Origin: Calliphora vicina
Lineage: Eukaryota > Arthropoda > Insecta > Diptera > Calliphoridae
Direction: 5' to 3'
DNA: 64,000 bases
Assembly (NCBI RefSeq): GCF_958450345.1
Contig: NC_088781.1
Span: forward strand, 58,916,315 to 58,980,314
Notes under the pieces: generated by a model
The model's input: the letters and a program-made list of their open reading frames with translations, nothing else
Told to the model about the DNA's origin: nothing
Databases searched by the model: none
Translations under genes and position numbers: made by a program
In this document: piece by piece, positions 1 through 10,886 of the stretch
Layout of the letters: every line of letters starts with the position of its first letter
Position numbering within the stretch: the stretch's first letter is position 1

Positions 1-363
1 GAGTGGGTATAACCGCTATTCTCGGAGTTTGAGATATTATTTAATTGTAAGAGGTATAACCCCTAAACAGCTAAATAAGATCTTACCTCTTCGCCGGCTG
101 CTGGCTGACTGCCTGAATATTCACAAATACTCTCTTTTTATAGGGCAGATCAACCATGCATACATACACAATAGTTAATACATAGCGGTGTTACTGTCCC
201 ATGGTTGCAAATTAAGTGTACTGATATTTGTTTTGTTTTCCCTACTTACTACTAGGTGGCGTTACTTAAACTAAATACAATTAACGTTTAGACAAATTTG
301 AATAATAACAAATAAAAACTAATGTGAGGCAAAAACAAGTGCCTACGACTTTTGCTCGTCACA
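1..363 (-). repeat. 3' LTR, partial (window edge)
   Basis: Matches 4346-4708 base for base over nearly its whole length. On the minus strand it begins TGTGACGAGC, directly after the polypurine tract. The rest of the LTR and the target-site duplication lie outside the window. Confidence 0.92.
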
Positions 364-378
364 TCGCCTCTCTTCTCA
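364..378 (-). promoter_or_regulatory. Polypurine tract of the gypsy element
   Basis: On the minus strand the bases before the LTR start read AGAAGAGAGGCGA, an almost pure purine run ending exactly where TGTGACGAGC begins. This is the expected site for plus-strand DNA priming. Confidence 0.8.
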
Positions 379-949
379 TATAAACAAAACAGAGACAAAT
401 TATAAGATGTCGGCATATGTCACCGCATTCGATAGTTTCAAATAGCACTGGTCACTCCATTTAATAGAATTCGTTACCCTTGCTTGACAACGGACTTCTT
501 CTGCCGGAATTGGATTACTATAACTGACTAGTATTGATGGCAGGGTAACGGGTGACGTGAATTTTGGCGCATCGATTGATGGACCCGACGATGATGGCCA
601 TGTTGAAATCAGCGATGTTGGAGTTGGAGACGTTGGATTGGTGACGTTACAGTTAATCTTGATGGAGTTAGTGAGGCTCTATTCGGTGTCAAGGAAGTTG
701 ATGGTGATAATGATGAGGATGACGACTTTGACGATGATTAGGATGACAAGTAGTTGGAGATGACGATGAGGATGCTTAACAGGGAGTGGTTGATTTTCCC
801 AAATAGCTTACTCTTGGTGGTTTCTTCCAACTTGTCCGTCATGGCTTTATTTTTTTCTTTTTATTTCAATAGTAGGGCTAGATTTGAATCAAATAGATAA
901 AAGAAAAATACTATTAATTAGTTTAACATTAAGTAAATAACATATAAGT
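379..949 (-). other. Gypsy region between pol and the polypurine tract
   Basis: About 570 bases of the element after the pol stop. I see no env-like reading frame, signal peptide or membrane segment. Bases 590-770 are rich in GATGATG-like triplets; the short open frame there has no recognisable motif and is probably not a gene. It looks like the 3' untranslated part of the element. Confidence 0.6.
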
Positions 950-2850
950 TCAAATTGTATATGGTTTTAATTCGCTAACGTGTGTCCTACGGTGTTCTTT
1001 ATCTTTACAATTGTCTAACTCTACTATTACGGGGGATACAAATCCTTTAATGAGGTATGGACCTCCAAACTTCGGGGTAACTTGGCTGCGAAATTTTCAC
1101 AAGCTTTAGAAAAGGGATGTTGTCGCACCAACACGTGATCCCCAATCTTGGGTCTCCAAGACCGACGTCGTAGGTTATAATGCCGCTGCTGATCTAGGGA
1201 CGCGGACATGAGGTTTCGCCTCACTATTTCGAAGATTTCTTTCATCCCCTTGGCACGTACATCGGGGTGTGGGTTGTGAGCACCGGCTCCTACCGTCACT
1301 TCATCGTGGAGAGCTTTTGGTAATTGGGGTTCTCGTCCTTGTGTAAGGAATGCTGGAGAATAACCCGTAGCCTCCGATATGCTGGTGTTCATCGCCAACA
1401 TTATTTCAGGTAGGAAATCATCCCATTTGTTGTGTCGATTGTCAGCAAATTGCGCGAGCATTTTCTTAATGGTTCGATTTGCACATTCCGTAGGGGTTTT
1501 CTGAGGTGTGTAAGTGGCAGTACATTGCTGTGTCACACCATATTCAGCTAAACATTTACGGAAAATATGTGATTTGAACTGCGTACCGTTGTCGGTAAAA
1601 ATGGCCTTCGGCACCCCATATCTGGCAACGATACGTTCTCTAAATGCCTTCACGAGGCTTTCGGATGTAGCCTTACGAAGCGGTACAAGCTCACACCATT
1701 TGGAAAACCTGTCTATGAACACGAGAAGCATCGTACAGCCATGCTTTGAACGGGGTAAAGGGCCGACAAAATCAGCGCATATTGTCGCCCAGGGTTCCTC
1801 GTGAATTCGGGTCAGCATTCCGCCGGCAGGGCGTTGTTGGCTAACCTTATGACGTTGACACGATTCACACTTACGGACATATCGCCTAATGTCTCTAAAC
1901 ATTCCTGGCCAGTAATAACGAGTAGCAATTCTATTGCTTGTTTTGCGTATACCAAGATGACCTTCCGCCGGTATGTCATGGTTTTCTTGTAGTACACGGT
2001 TTCTTAGAGGACTCGCGACACAAAGTTTCCATGGGTTACAGTCATCATCATTGATATTACGTGGAAAGTGACGATACAGTTGACCATTAATAATACTATA
2101 ATCAGAGTATTTTTTTGGTGATTCCGTCACTTCTTTCATTCGTTTTTCGAGCCAACGGCACGTATTCGAGATTGAGTTAGTGTTTATAATATTCAGGGTA
2201 TCACACGGTTGACGAGATAGGGCATCGGCATTTTGTGTTCCCTTTTTTAATAGTTGTGTGAGAGGGTGGGAAATCTTGGCGAAGTCTGGCACAAATCTTC
2301 GGATTTCTTTTATACTTCGCGGAGGTTTCATTTCCTTTATCGCAGCTACCTTGTCCGGATCAGGACTATGTTCTAGAATAGTACGATGGCCTCCATTTTC
2401 GGAATGGGCAATGAGCGGTTGTTTTCCCCCATCAGAGGGTTTCGTTGAGGTATTTTTAAACTCACAGTTTAAGGTTAATCCAGCACAATTTATCGTAGCG
2501 TTAAAGGTTCGTAGAAACTCTAAGCCTAATATCATTTCTTCAAAAAAGTCTGGCATTATATAAAAAATGCACATTTCTGTTGTATTCCCAAAGGTGACAC
2601 TAATTTGTACGCTTTCAGAAATTTGCTTTCGTGATCCGTCTTATATTACTTCCAGCTCTTCGTTTACCTTCTTGAGGTCACCTTCAAATTGGCTTAAAAA
2701 GTCGGCTCTTATAAAGTTTCTGGTTGCACCGGTATCTATTGTAGATGTTATCAATTTGTTTTGTATCAGGATTGTCGCTGTTATACGGTTCTCTTCGCAT
2801 CGTAATGCTGTTTGTTTTACTGAGGTGTGGTGGTTTGGAGGGACGTTGCG
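950..2850 (-). pseudogene. pol: Degenerate gypsy pol: protease, RT remnant, integrase
   Basis: The frame overlaps the gag end in the -1 frame and is broken three ways. The protease active site DTGAT is encoded at about 2725-2736; a TAA at 2641-2643 then stops it in frame. The frame reopens and runs 2574-1027 (515 codons). Its residues 15-20 (ILGLEF) are the protease end. Residues about 70-110 resemble the RT connection and 112-121 (GTQNADALSR) the RNase H end, so the catalytic RT core and most of RNase H were deleted in frame. Integrase is nearly complete: zinc finger H199, H206, C236, C239; catalytic D268, D328 and an E near 363. At a C-run (1074-1077) one base is lost; the integrase tail (GGPYLIKG-like) continues in another frame to a TGA at 950-952. 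Confidence 0.9.
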
Positions 2851-2852
2851 CC

Positions 2853-3503
2853 TCAGTTCCGTCGCCCTCCGAAATGGTTTTCCGAATTACTACCATTGTT
2901 GGGACATCTTCCAATGTCATGATCATTAACTTCGCAAGCTTGGCATCTAGGACGTTGTCTTCTGGAATCGTCGTTGTTTTGCTGAGGCCTGCATTTAATG
3001 CTCTCCAAATCTTCGGCTAGCGTTGTGAGTTCTGGTAGGGATGAAAAATCTTTCCTTTTAATATACCATTGGTAATCTGGATAGCAATTTCTAAATATCC
3101 TCTCCAATTTCTGCGCTTCCGACAGCTTAGAGTGCCTCATAAGATTTTGTAGGGACAGAAGATAGTCCTTAAATTTTTCGTTACGTCGTTGTGTGCGATT
3201 TTGAATCTCATCTTCTAGTTTCTCGTAATATCTTGGTGGGAGAAAGAATTGGCTAAAATCGAGTTTAAAATCGTTCCAACTAACCCAAGATTTGTTATTA
3301 ATTCGAAACCAGATAAGGGCACGATCTCGTAAGAATTCAGGCATCAATTTTGGCAACGTGTCCAAGGTTACATCGTACATACATGAAAGCTCTTCTACAC
3401 GTTCAATGAATTCTAATGGATCACGATTTACATCGAAATGTATGTCCCACTTCCTTATCTTTTCTATTACTTCCATTCTGCACTCAGTTTTCTCTTCCAT
3501 CAC
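2853..3503 (-). CDS. gag: Gypsy Gag-like protein with CCHC zinc knuckle
   Basis: An intact 216-residue frame starting at ATG 3503. It has the helical retrotransposon-Gag pattern (EFLRDRALIWFR, then FKDYLLSLQNLMRH). Near its end is a zinc knuckle, C-X2-C-X4-H-X4-C, in CQACEVNDHDIGRC. Gag forms the particle that packages element RNA. The pol frame lies one base back and stays open across the gag stop, as expected for -1 frameshift expression. It has no stop or frameshift of its own, so it may still be made even though pol is broken. The match is to the family; a subgroup was not determined. Confidence 0.88.
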   Translation of the reverse strand: MMEEKTECRMEVIEKIRKWDIHFDVNRDPLEFIERVEELSCMYDVTLDTLPKLMPEFLRDRALIWFRINNKSWVSWNDFKLDFSQFFLPPRYYEKLEDEIQNRTQRRNEKFKDYLLSLQNLMRHSKLSEAQKLERIFRNCYPDYQWYIKRKDFSSLPELTTLAEDLESIKCRPQQNNDDSRRQRPRCQACEVNDHDIGRCPNNGSNSENHFGGRRN

Positions 3504-3708
3504 CGGTGACTTAAAGAATGTAAGCTGTTCCGTCGATTTTTAACATCTCTTCACACTTTTATTCTGTTTTTTTTTTTTTTTAGGTTCAACATAAATTTTT
3601 TCGGATTAAATAATCCACACACACAGTTTATTTCACAGTTCGTACAGTTTAATTTACAATTTTTTATTATTAATGTTTTTTTTTTTTTTTTAGACACTTT
3701 TATTTAAT
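3504..3708 (-). other. Gypsy leader between primer binding site and gag
   Basis: About 200 bases of untranslated leader with two long T runs on the plus strand (about 3569-3582 and 3678-3692), hence A-rich on the element's sense strand. No gene. Confidence 0.6.
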
Positions 3709-3726
3709 GTCCCTGCTCGGGCGCCA
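3709..3726 (-). promoter_or_regulatory. Primer binding site, tRNA-Lys type
   Basis: On the minus strand, one base after the LTR end, it reads TGGCGCCCGAGCAGGGAC. This is the classic 18-base complement of a lysine tRNA 3' end, differing by one base from the widely known retroviral version. Confidence 0.85.
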
Positions 3727-3727
3727 T

Positions 3728-4708
3728 TGTAACGACAGGTTTTTCCACCTTACGCTGGGGTAGAGCTCGCGGCTCCCAGGGTTCGTTACAAAAATTTATT
3801 TTAAGCCAGGGGATTAAAAAGCCAGTTTCTTTTTCTTATAACGTTATAAATCGTACTTTATTTTATACACTAACACAACACTTTATTATGACGTTAGCCA
3901 CCGACAGACGTAGTACACTGTTACGAAGAGGGGGGCACGGCGATGACGGGGAAAGGCTTCCCGTAGTACTCTTTCACGGAGGTACGGAGATGACGGGGAA
4001 AGGCTTCCCGTAGTACTCTTTCACGGAGGTACGGCGATGACGGGGAAAGGCTTCCCGTAGTACACTCTCACGGAGGTACGGCGATGACGGGGAAGGGCTT
4101 CCCGTATATACTCTCTACGTCTTAGGCCGCAGGGATTCTCTCCGTTGACCGCGGCACCACCACGGGCGTCAACAAGAGGGAGTACCGGAGTGGGAAAATG
4201 ATTGAGTAAGCTGGGCACGGGTATAACCACAGAATCCCACCAATACTCAATTACCACAGTTTTATTAGGTGGCAGAGGTATAACCCCTTCTCCGACTAAT
4301 AAAACCTTTAGTAAATCTCACCAGAAAAAAAAAGGCAAACTACGAGAGTGGGTATAACCGCTATTCTCGGAGTTTGAGATATTATTTAATTGTAAGAGGT
4401 ATAACCCCTAAACAGCTAAATAAGATCTTACCTCTTCGCCGGCTGCTGGCTGACTGCCTGAATATTCACAAATACTCTCTTTTTATAGGGCAGATCAACC
4501 ATGCATACATACACAATAGTTAATACATAGCGGTGTTACTGTCCCATGGTTGCAAATTAAGTGTACTGATATTTGTTTTGTTTTCCCTACTTACTACTAG
4601 GTGGCGTTACTTAAACTAAATACAATTAACGTTTAGACAAATTTGAATAATAACAAATAAAAACTAATGTGAGGCAAAAACAAGTGCCTACGACTTTTGC
4701 TCGTCACA
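3728..4708 (-). repeat. 5' LTR (981 bp), with 47 bp tandem repeats
   Basis: Complete LTR running TGTGACGAGC to TGTCGTTACA on the minus strand, so it has TG...CA ends. It contains four 47 bp tandem units (starts at 3937, 3984, 4031 and 4078). Each has the near-palindrome ACGGGGAAAGGCTTCCCGT. A 78-codon open frame crossing these repeats is an artefact of the repeat and not a gene. Confidence 0.9.
3937..4124. repeat. Four-copy 47 bp minisatellite inside the LTR
   Basis: Units begin ACGGCGATGACGGGGAAAGG and recur every 47 bases with few changes; the fourth is the most diverged. GC content is far above the surroundings. Repeated units inside LTRs often act as protein-binding or enhancer sites in related elements; here that is only inferred. 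Confidence 0.9.
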
Positions 4709-4838
4709 ATATTAAGAACATTTTATTTTTTAAGTATAACTAAAATTGTCTAACCACCACCCACTCAGCTATTCTATATTTAAAATAATTTTAATATTTT
4801 CCTTGCATTTGACTTTTTAATTTTTAAATTAAATAAAA

Positions 4839-5670
4839 AACAAGTAAGAGAGCTATATTCGGATGTGCCCTTCACCAAATTATACTTCAAAATACAAATT
4901 TTAAATATTTTAAGTTGAATAAAATTTTTTTTCCAAAGTTGTTTTTTTCATTTTTTGGAAAAAAAAATTGTTCGAATTTTTTTTTTTAATTTAAAAAAAA
5001 AATTTTTGTTTTTTAAAAAAAAATCGGGTTGAAAAATATTTTTTCCGATTTTCACTCATTGTAGGTCCAACTTACTATGGTCTTATATACGTCGTTGCAA
5101 ATGTCTTTGAAATATCTATCATTAGGTCAAAAATCGAGGTTGTCCTGGATTTTTCCTCATATCTCAGCCATTTGTGGACCGATTTTGCTGATTTTAAAAA
5201 GGAAACTTCTCGAAAGAATGTCTGACAGAATTATTGAAGATTTGGATCCCAAAGATATCTGGGGTCTTCAGAAAATTGATTTTAACAGACAGACAGACGG
5301 ACATGGCTTAATCGATTCCGCTATCTATAAGGATCCAGAATATATGTCGTTAGCTAAAATGCAAAAGGGCGTAACTAACAAAAAATTCAAAATCGAGTTT
5401 TTGATTTATAATATTCTATTAAACTACATGTCTTGGCAAAATTTTACACTTCTTGGATCAAAAATTTGCCAGTGTGCTTTAAGTGAAATTCGAAAAAACT
5501 TCGTTAAACATGTTTATAGTTTTCATTTTACAAAGTTTTTTGCTTCTCCTGTAAAATTATATTTTTGTTACTTACGCATTTTTTATGGTCGGGAATTTAT
5601 ATTGTGGAAATTATAAACGGAATAACAAACTTATACATATATACCCTTCTCACGAAGGTGAGGGGTATAA
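4839..5670 (+). repeat. Dispersed repeat, family A, copy 1
   Basis: Begins ACAAGTAAGAGAGCTATATTC and ends GAAGGTGAGGGGTATAA. Near the end lies a core with repeated GACAGACAGACGG, then a TCGATTCC-like block and TATATG. The same outline recurs at 12791-17072 and 33084-34026. The core resembles the (GTCY)n-core-(TA)n module described in dipteran repeats. The 179-codon open frame at 5077-5616 has no recognisable protein motif and I treat it as chance. Confidence 0.7.
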
Positions 5671-6479
5671 TAATTCATCGTATAGTACTTGTAATATAGG
5701 AGAACGATCGGGTACATGCGCTACCCATGAATTAACCTTTAACTTGTTTAGTGATATCACATAGAGAACAATTAGTGACGTTAGATCTGTAAGATCGATA
5801 AACATTATTAATGGCCCCAAGTGCAGAATCTTTTGAACGTCTTAGATACACCTAGAGGAAAGTTTACGCGTGGTCTTCGTTTATATTCTATGTATTCCAC
5901 AAAACCATCAACGATGATACAAACAAATTTGGAAATAAATGTGTAATTTCTAACGGTCTGATCTGATTGACATGATATTTCACGAAAGCGTAGCAGAGCA
6001 GTATTCGAGTTTATGTTTTGACAATGGACCCCACTTGGGGGTCTAAAAGTATGGAACCTCAGACATGTACAATTTTTCAATGCATTAAAATTGTTGGTTT
6101 TTCCAAAATGAAAGATTTTAATATATTAAATCTATAAAAAACATTAATTAGCGAGTTATACGGATTTGAAAATTCAAATTGGCAAATTTAACATACCGAC
6201 TTAATTCAACGCTAAATAAAATACTCACATGAATAAATTTCAAATAAATAAATTTAACGAGTCAAAACAAATAATTTTTTCATTTGAAAACTGAGAAAGT
6301 TTTCTAAGGTTTTTTGCGGAAAACCAATTAATAATTATGATTAGTTGACAAAATGTATCTTAAGGAACTTATAATAGGTCTGTTCAATAACAAAAAGCTA
6401 TTACGAATTATCAATACAAATTTAAGATTTGTCTGTGAACCGACTAAATATTTTTATTTTTAGAAAGATGTCGGAACAG
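5671..6479. other. Gene-free stretch
   Basis: No gene or recognisable element. A 90-codon minus-strand frame at 5808-6080 has no family resemblance and no splice or promoter context. Confidence 0.5.
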
Positions 6480-7594
6480 TAAGGTATTAAATTAATCGGG
6501 TTTCTGGTTTAATCGGTTAATCGAGCAAATAATTAATCGAGGTTTAGATTTATTCGGTTAATAATCGGTTAATTTAAAATTATTCGATTAACCGAATAAC
6601 TTATATTTTCATTTTAAATTGAAAATACAACAACGAACAAATTTAAATTGAAAATACAACAACAGCAAATAATGTATTTGAGATCATTTTTGTAAACATA
6701 TCGCCTATTTGCTGCAACAATGTCATAACTCAAAATCCATGTTTTTTGAACTGAGTAATATAACCTTTCATATAGTTTTATCAGTTTTCAAAAAAGTCAG
6801 TTATTTTTTGTATGAGAGTGTTTTTTTGTTGTAAACATCAAAATTAAAATTCATGTTTTCTCATATATTTGATAAGTAAAAATTTGGGTTAAATGCAGAT
6901 TGGAAAGATATTAACATATACTATTTATATATCTGAAATCGCATGATTTGTTGAAAATGTATTTAAGAAATAGTAAAATGTCATAAAACATTCAAAGACG
7001 TTTTTCTCGAAACTACTTTTTTTGAATTATGACGTTGTTGTAGCAAATGAACGATGTGTGATTTTTTAGGGTTTTAGTGACATCATCTGAAATAATATTT
7101 TTATAAAAAGAATATATTTTAAACGATTTTTTCTTTAGATTTAATAAAACTTTTCTGATTGTATATGTTGGAGAAATCAAAAGCATGATAAAGAATATTC
7201 CTTTTTGGATTGTTTTAGATTTTGTTTATTTAATAGTTTCGTTTAGATATGAAAAAAGCCTCATTTCAAAGAAGTTTCGGCTATACGTGTAAACACAAAC
7301 AAGGTTTTAAATACATGTAAATTAAATATGTCAGTTTTTATACATACTCATATTTATTGGATGTTCAAAAAATATCTAATTTTAATTTGAAATTTGTATT
7401 TGAATTGAAACGGAAAAATAAATACAAAAACAATTTTTAAAGTGCAAAAAAATGAATTTCGTTTAATCGGTTAATCGACACAAATTAATCGGTTTATTTG
7501 TTATTTGAAAATCGGCAATTTCAAATTATTCGAACAGTTAACCGTACAAAATTAATCGGTTAACCGATTAACGGTTAATCGATTGAATACCCTA
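6480..7594. mobile_element. hAT-like non-autonomous element K, copy 1
   Basis: Ends are a decayed TAAGGTATTAAAT at left and GATTGAATACCCTA at right, matching the TAGGGTATTCAAT ends of two other copies. Flanks are CGGAACAG and CTGAACAG, seven of eight identical, as expected for the 8 bp duplication of hAT elements. Both ends carry arrays of GGTTAATCG. A second element (L) lies inside at 6700-7055. Confidence 0.8.
6700..7055. mobile_element. MITE family L, copy 1, nested in K1
   Basis: Inverted ends of about 36 bases (ATCGCCTATTTGCTGCAACA at left; its mate at right reads GCAAATGAACGAT). Element K2 at 41367-42160 lacks this block at the same place, which gives an empty-site comparison. A second copy sits in K3 in the opposite orientation and at a different position. 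Confidence 0.75.
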
Positions 7595-7990
7595 CTGAAC
7601 AGGGAAATTTTTATAATAGTACATGCAAAATTTAACTTAAAGGGGTTTCCCTAGGCCCTTTAAATTTCTGATTGTTTTTTTGGGAAATGCGCGATTTGTT
7701 TCTCCTAAATCGTATATTTGTTTCCACCTTTAAATTTTCTGTCAAAAGGTAAAGTAACAAATATCATCGAGATACATATGTTAAGGAACAAACCTTTTAT
7801 TGAATATTATATATTTATGAATTCTCCAATTGCACAAATTTTGAAATATCGGAGACAATTTTAAACCGACTTTCCCCTAAATAAATTCCTTTATTTAGAA
7901 AATATTATTTTCAACCAAACGAAATACGATTACGAGTCTAAAAATATTTTACAGAAGTAAAAATATTCCAGAAATTTTGAATTTGATGGG
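7595..7990. other. Gene-free stretch
   Basis: No gene or repeat recognised from the sequence. Confidence 0.5.
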
Positions 7991-9165
7991 TTGCACAGTG
8001 GAGCAGAATCAAAATTTTTTTGAAATAAATCTGGCATTTCTAAATGGCTAAGGTGCAATATTTTTGAAATACTGAGTTTTAAAGTGTCATATTTTTGAAT
8101 ATAATTGAGATATTAACTTGAAATTTTTCATTGTTAGACGAAAAATTATAAATGCGGGTCAAGTTTTCAACCTTTTTTTAAATATGTCATTCCACAGTGG
8201 GGCAGAATGGAAATTTTTTGGAAATAAATCTGGCATTTCTAAACGCGGAATAAAATTTGAATTGTCAAAAGTTCAAGCGGAATCCCGCAATTCCTAAAAA
8301 TTGGAGCAAAAATCCCAAAAATGGTATTTTTTACAATTTTGCCTATAGGGTTCACATTTCCTTCGGGGCTGGGAAAATACTTTAAGGATAAATAGAGAAC
8401 ACATCAGGGTTTCCAAAGCTGCTTTCCGTTTTCTGATCTCTGCTTTGGGATTTTAGAACATGTGGCCCAAATTTGAAATTTTGATAAAAAATAGTTCAAT
8501 TTCTAAAGGGCGTAGGGCCGACATGTTCCAAAAATAGAACATGTTTTTTATACCAAAACGTTCTCCGTAAAGAACTTTATAGAAAAACATAAAATTGTTA
8601 TACGTTCTTAAAGAGAGTTGATTTTTAATAAAAAAAGAGTTAAGTTATCTTTTTGTCCAAAAAAAGCAAAAATATTCTATTTTTTGAATTTTTAAATTGA
8701 AAATCGGTTCTTTTTGGATTCGTAATCGATATTGCTCTGAAATCTTCTGTATGTTATTGGCAATTTAGTTATCTAACTTACAAAAAAATTTCGAGTCCAT
8801 TCGGTCCAAAAGTGCGCCCTATATTTTTAAAAAAGCGGACCAAGGTATGGCAAAATTTTAAAATTTCAATTTTGAAATGCCTATAACTAGGAAATTATAA
8901 GAGATAAAGCAAGCATGTTTTTTCAAGACCCAGCCGAGCCCTTTCCAAAAATATAAAATTCTTTGAAATCGAATGGGAAACAAAAAAATGTCACGTGTTT
9001 AAAAATTTTACATGTCGAAGGCACCCTACTTTTAATCCCCATAGCACCGCCCTTAGAGCATTTGTTGGGTCCATTTTTATAACTTAAACTCGAACACTCC
9101 TTTGCTACGATCACATCAAATTTTATTCTGATCGGCCGTTTAGAAATGGCAGATTTATTAATTAT
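7991..9165. mobile_element. Family F DNA element with duplicated left end
   Basis: The motif CACAGTGGGGCAGAATGG plus AAATAAATCTGGCATTTC marks the left end of this family. It occurs twice, at about 7995 and 8195, so one F left end lies beside another. The inverted mate, GTTTAGAAATGGCAGATTT, is at about 9137-9155, but the last ~25 bases are missing. The interior (8640-8930) matches 34030-34270. No coding frame survives. Confidence 0.65.
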
Positions 9166-10640
9166 ACAGCTTATAATTAAGGAATCTTTAGAAAGTGAAT
9201 ATCTTTTTTGAGATATCCTTTGTTCAAAGAATTTTTTTTGGTTTAAATGAAGAGTGTAAATAAACTAGTGAAACTAGTATACGTACATTAGTATTACTAT
9301 GAGGCCAATATTTCAAAAATTGGATAATCGCTAAAAAAGTTATTTATAAAAATGTGAACTTTGAAGCCTGATAAAAGACAAACCAAAGGGAAATTTAAAA
9401 TTTTGTATGACCTGTGCACGAAGTTTTAACAAATTTGGAACAGGCAAGTTTTTGTTTCATCCCATTAAGAGTATCTCAAGAATATTAAGAATAACGAGCA
9501 CACCTAGGGTATTCAAAAGTGTTCGAATATTCACTAATAGAAAAATAAAATTAATTTTTTAATAGAAATAAATTCTGTTAAATTTTAACATTAATTAATG
9601 ATCTGAATTAAATGTAAATCAAAACTATTGCACGTAATCCCCTCTAATACTACAATAAAAAACAAACAAAAAATATTGTTGTTGTGAATTTATTCATTAA
9701 TTTAAAACTTTGTTTTTCTTAATTAATTCAAGGCCTTTTAATTTACAAAAATACACAAAAGTAGTAAATTTATGCCAATCGAATTAATTTCCACAATTAA
9801 TTGTATTAAAATTGCATTTTATTTTAGCAGTTTTTTATTTTGCTGTAAATAACGCCCATCGTCATCATCAAGCATCTCAATAACATTTTAAAATATTTTT
9901 CAAACACTCGTACAAGTTTATCAAAAAATGCACAAATTGTGGCACGCAAACAACAACTGCAACATACACAAGTACATACCTACTACGAGTATTTAATAAC
10001 AATTCCACAAAAACTAGAAAAAACACTTGCAAAGTGCATTCAACTTGAACAATATTCCAAGTCACACAAAAAAACACAAAAAACAAAAATATAAACTCAA
10101 AGAAATCAAATTGAAGCCAAATCAAACTGGAGCAATATCAAGCACACAATCAAAAATATATACAATTTGTAAAATGATTTCCTCTGCACGCTCCTACGAC
10201 TTACTACACACATATGAGTGGGTTTTGCAAGTGCCAACTCGAATGTTTAATAATGTTGCGTAAAGAACTTGGCCAAGTTTTTGTAAAATGTAGTGCGTTA
10301 TTGACGCTTTTATGGCCTGCCATGGTAACTTGGCTTAATGCAAACCAGTCTTCACCGCTGGTTTCAATATGATGCTGTCTGTGGTCGTGCAATAAACTAA
10401 CTGCCTGTTATCCGGTATGTCTTTTTTGAAAACCACAGAACTTGTTCTACATGAAAACCGTTTAATAAATGCGTAAAATTCAGTGCGTAAACTTGAACTT
10501 GTAATCGCATGAACTGCTTTTTGTTCTCCTTTTGACGTAATTGAACTTGAGTTGAATTGAATGGATACAATGTCGTTTATTACTTGTTTATAGAGTGATA
10601 CGTATAATTTTACGCATTGAATTAAAAAAAATATGTACAC
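9166..10640. other. Gene-free stretch
   Basis: Low-complexity AT sequence, with a CA/AAC-rich part at 9900-10170. Open frames at 9877-10640 have no recognised motifs. No promoter, splice or RNA gene signal that I can defend. Confidence 0.5.
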
Positions 10641-10800
10641 TCAACGAATTTGATTGGTTGGTTGAAAGAAATGAACAGACATGTCTACATCGACTCCGCT
10701 AACTATAACGATCCTGAATATATGTATGTACTTTATACAAACGGAATGACAAATTTATATATGTATACTAGGGTGGATCGAATTTTTTCACGAAACGCAT
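10641..10800 (+). repeat. Family A tail fragment
   Basis: Contains ATCGACTCCGCTAACTATAA and GATCCTGAATATATGTATG, the core and (TA)n part seen near the end of family A copies. Short and without termini. Confidence 0.55.
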
Positions 10801-10886
10801 TCTACGGAAAAGAAACCATAGGTCAAAAATCAAATCCTATCTTGCTCATTTCGTCTTTTATCCAATGATATTTCAGTATTTATTTG

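Larger units (their letters stand above)
1..4708 (-). mobile_element. Ty3/gypsy LTR retrotransposon, internally deleted
   Basis: An LTR element on the minus strand, cut by the left edge of the window. Bases 1-363 repeat 4346-4708 almost exactly, so the left stretch is part of the 3' LTR and 3728-4708 is the 5' LTR. Between them, in minus-strand order, are a tRNA-Lys-type primer binding site, gag, protease, a truncated RT/RNase H remnant, integrase and a polypurine tract, which is the Ty3/gypsy gene order. The internal region is only about 3.4 kb because most of RT and RNase H is missing. It also has an in-frame stop after protease and a frame slip near the pol end, so it is not autonomous. 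The near-identity of the LTRs suggests a fairly recent insertion. Confidence 0.93.

Noticed and set aside
557..763. Small plus-strand open frame near the left edge
   Set aside because: It lies antisense in the gypsy 3' region and is built from GATGATG triplets; no motif, no start context.
4021..4257. 78-codon frame in the LTR
   Set aside because: It is a read-through of the 47 bp repeats and recurs with the repeat; no known protein.
5077..5616. 179-codon plus-strand frame
   Set aside because: It lies entirely inside a family A repeat, has no conserved motif and is broken in the other A copies.
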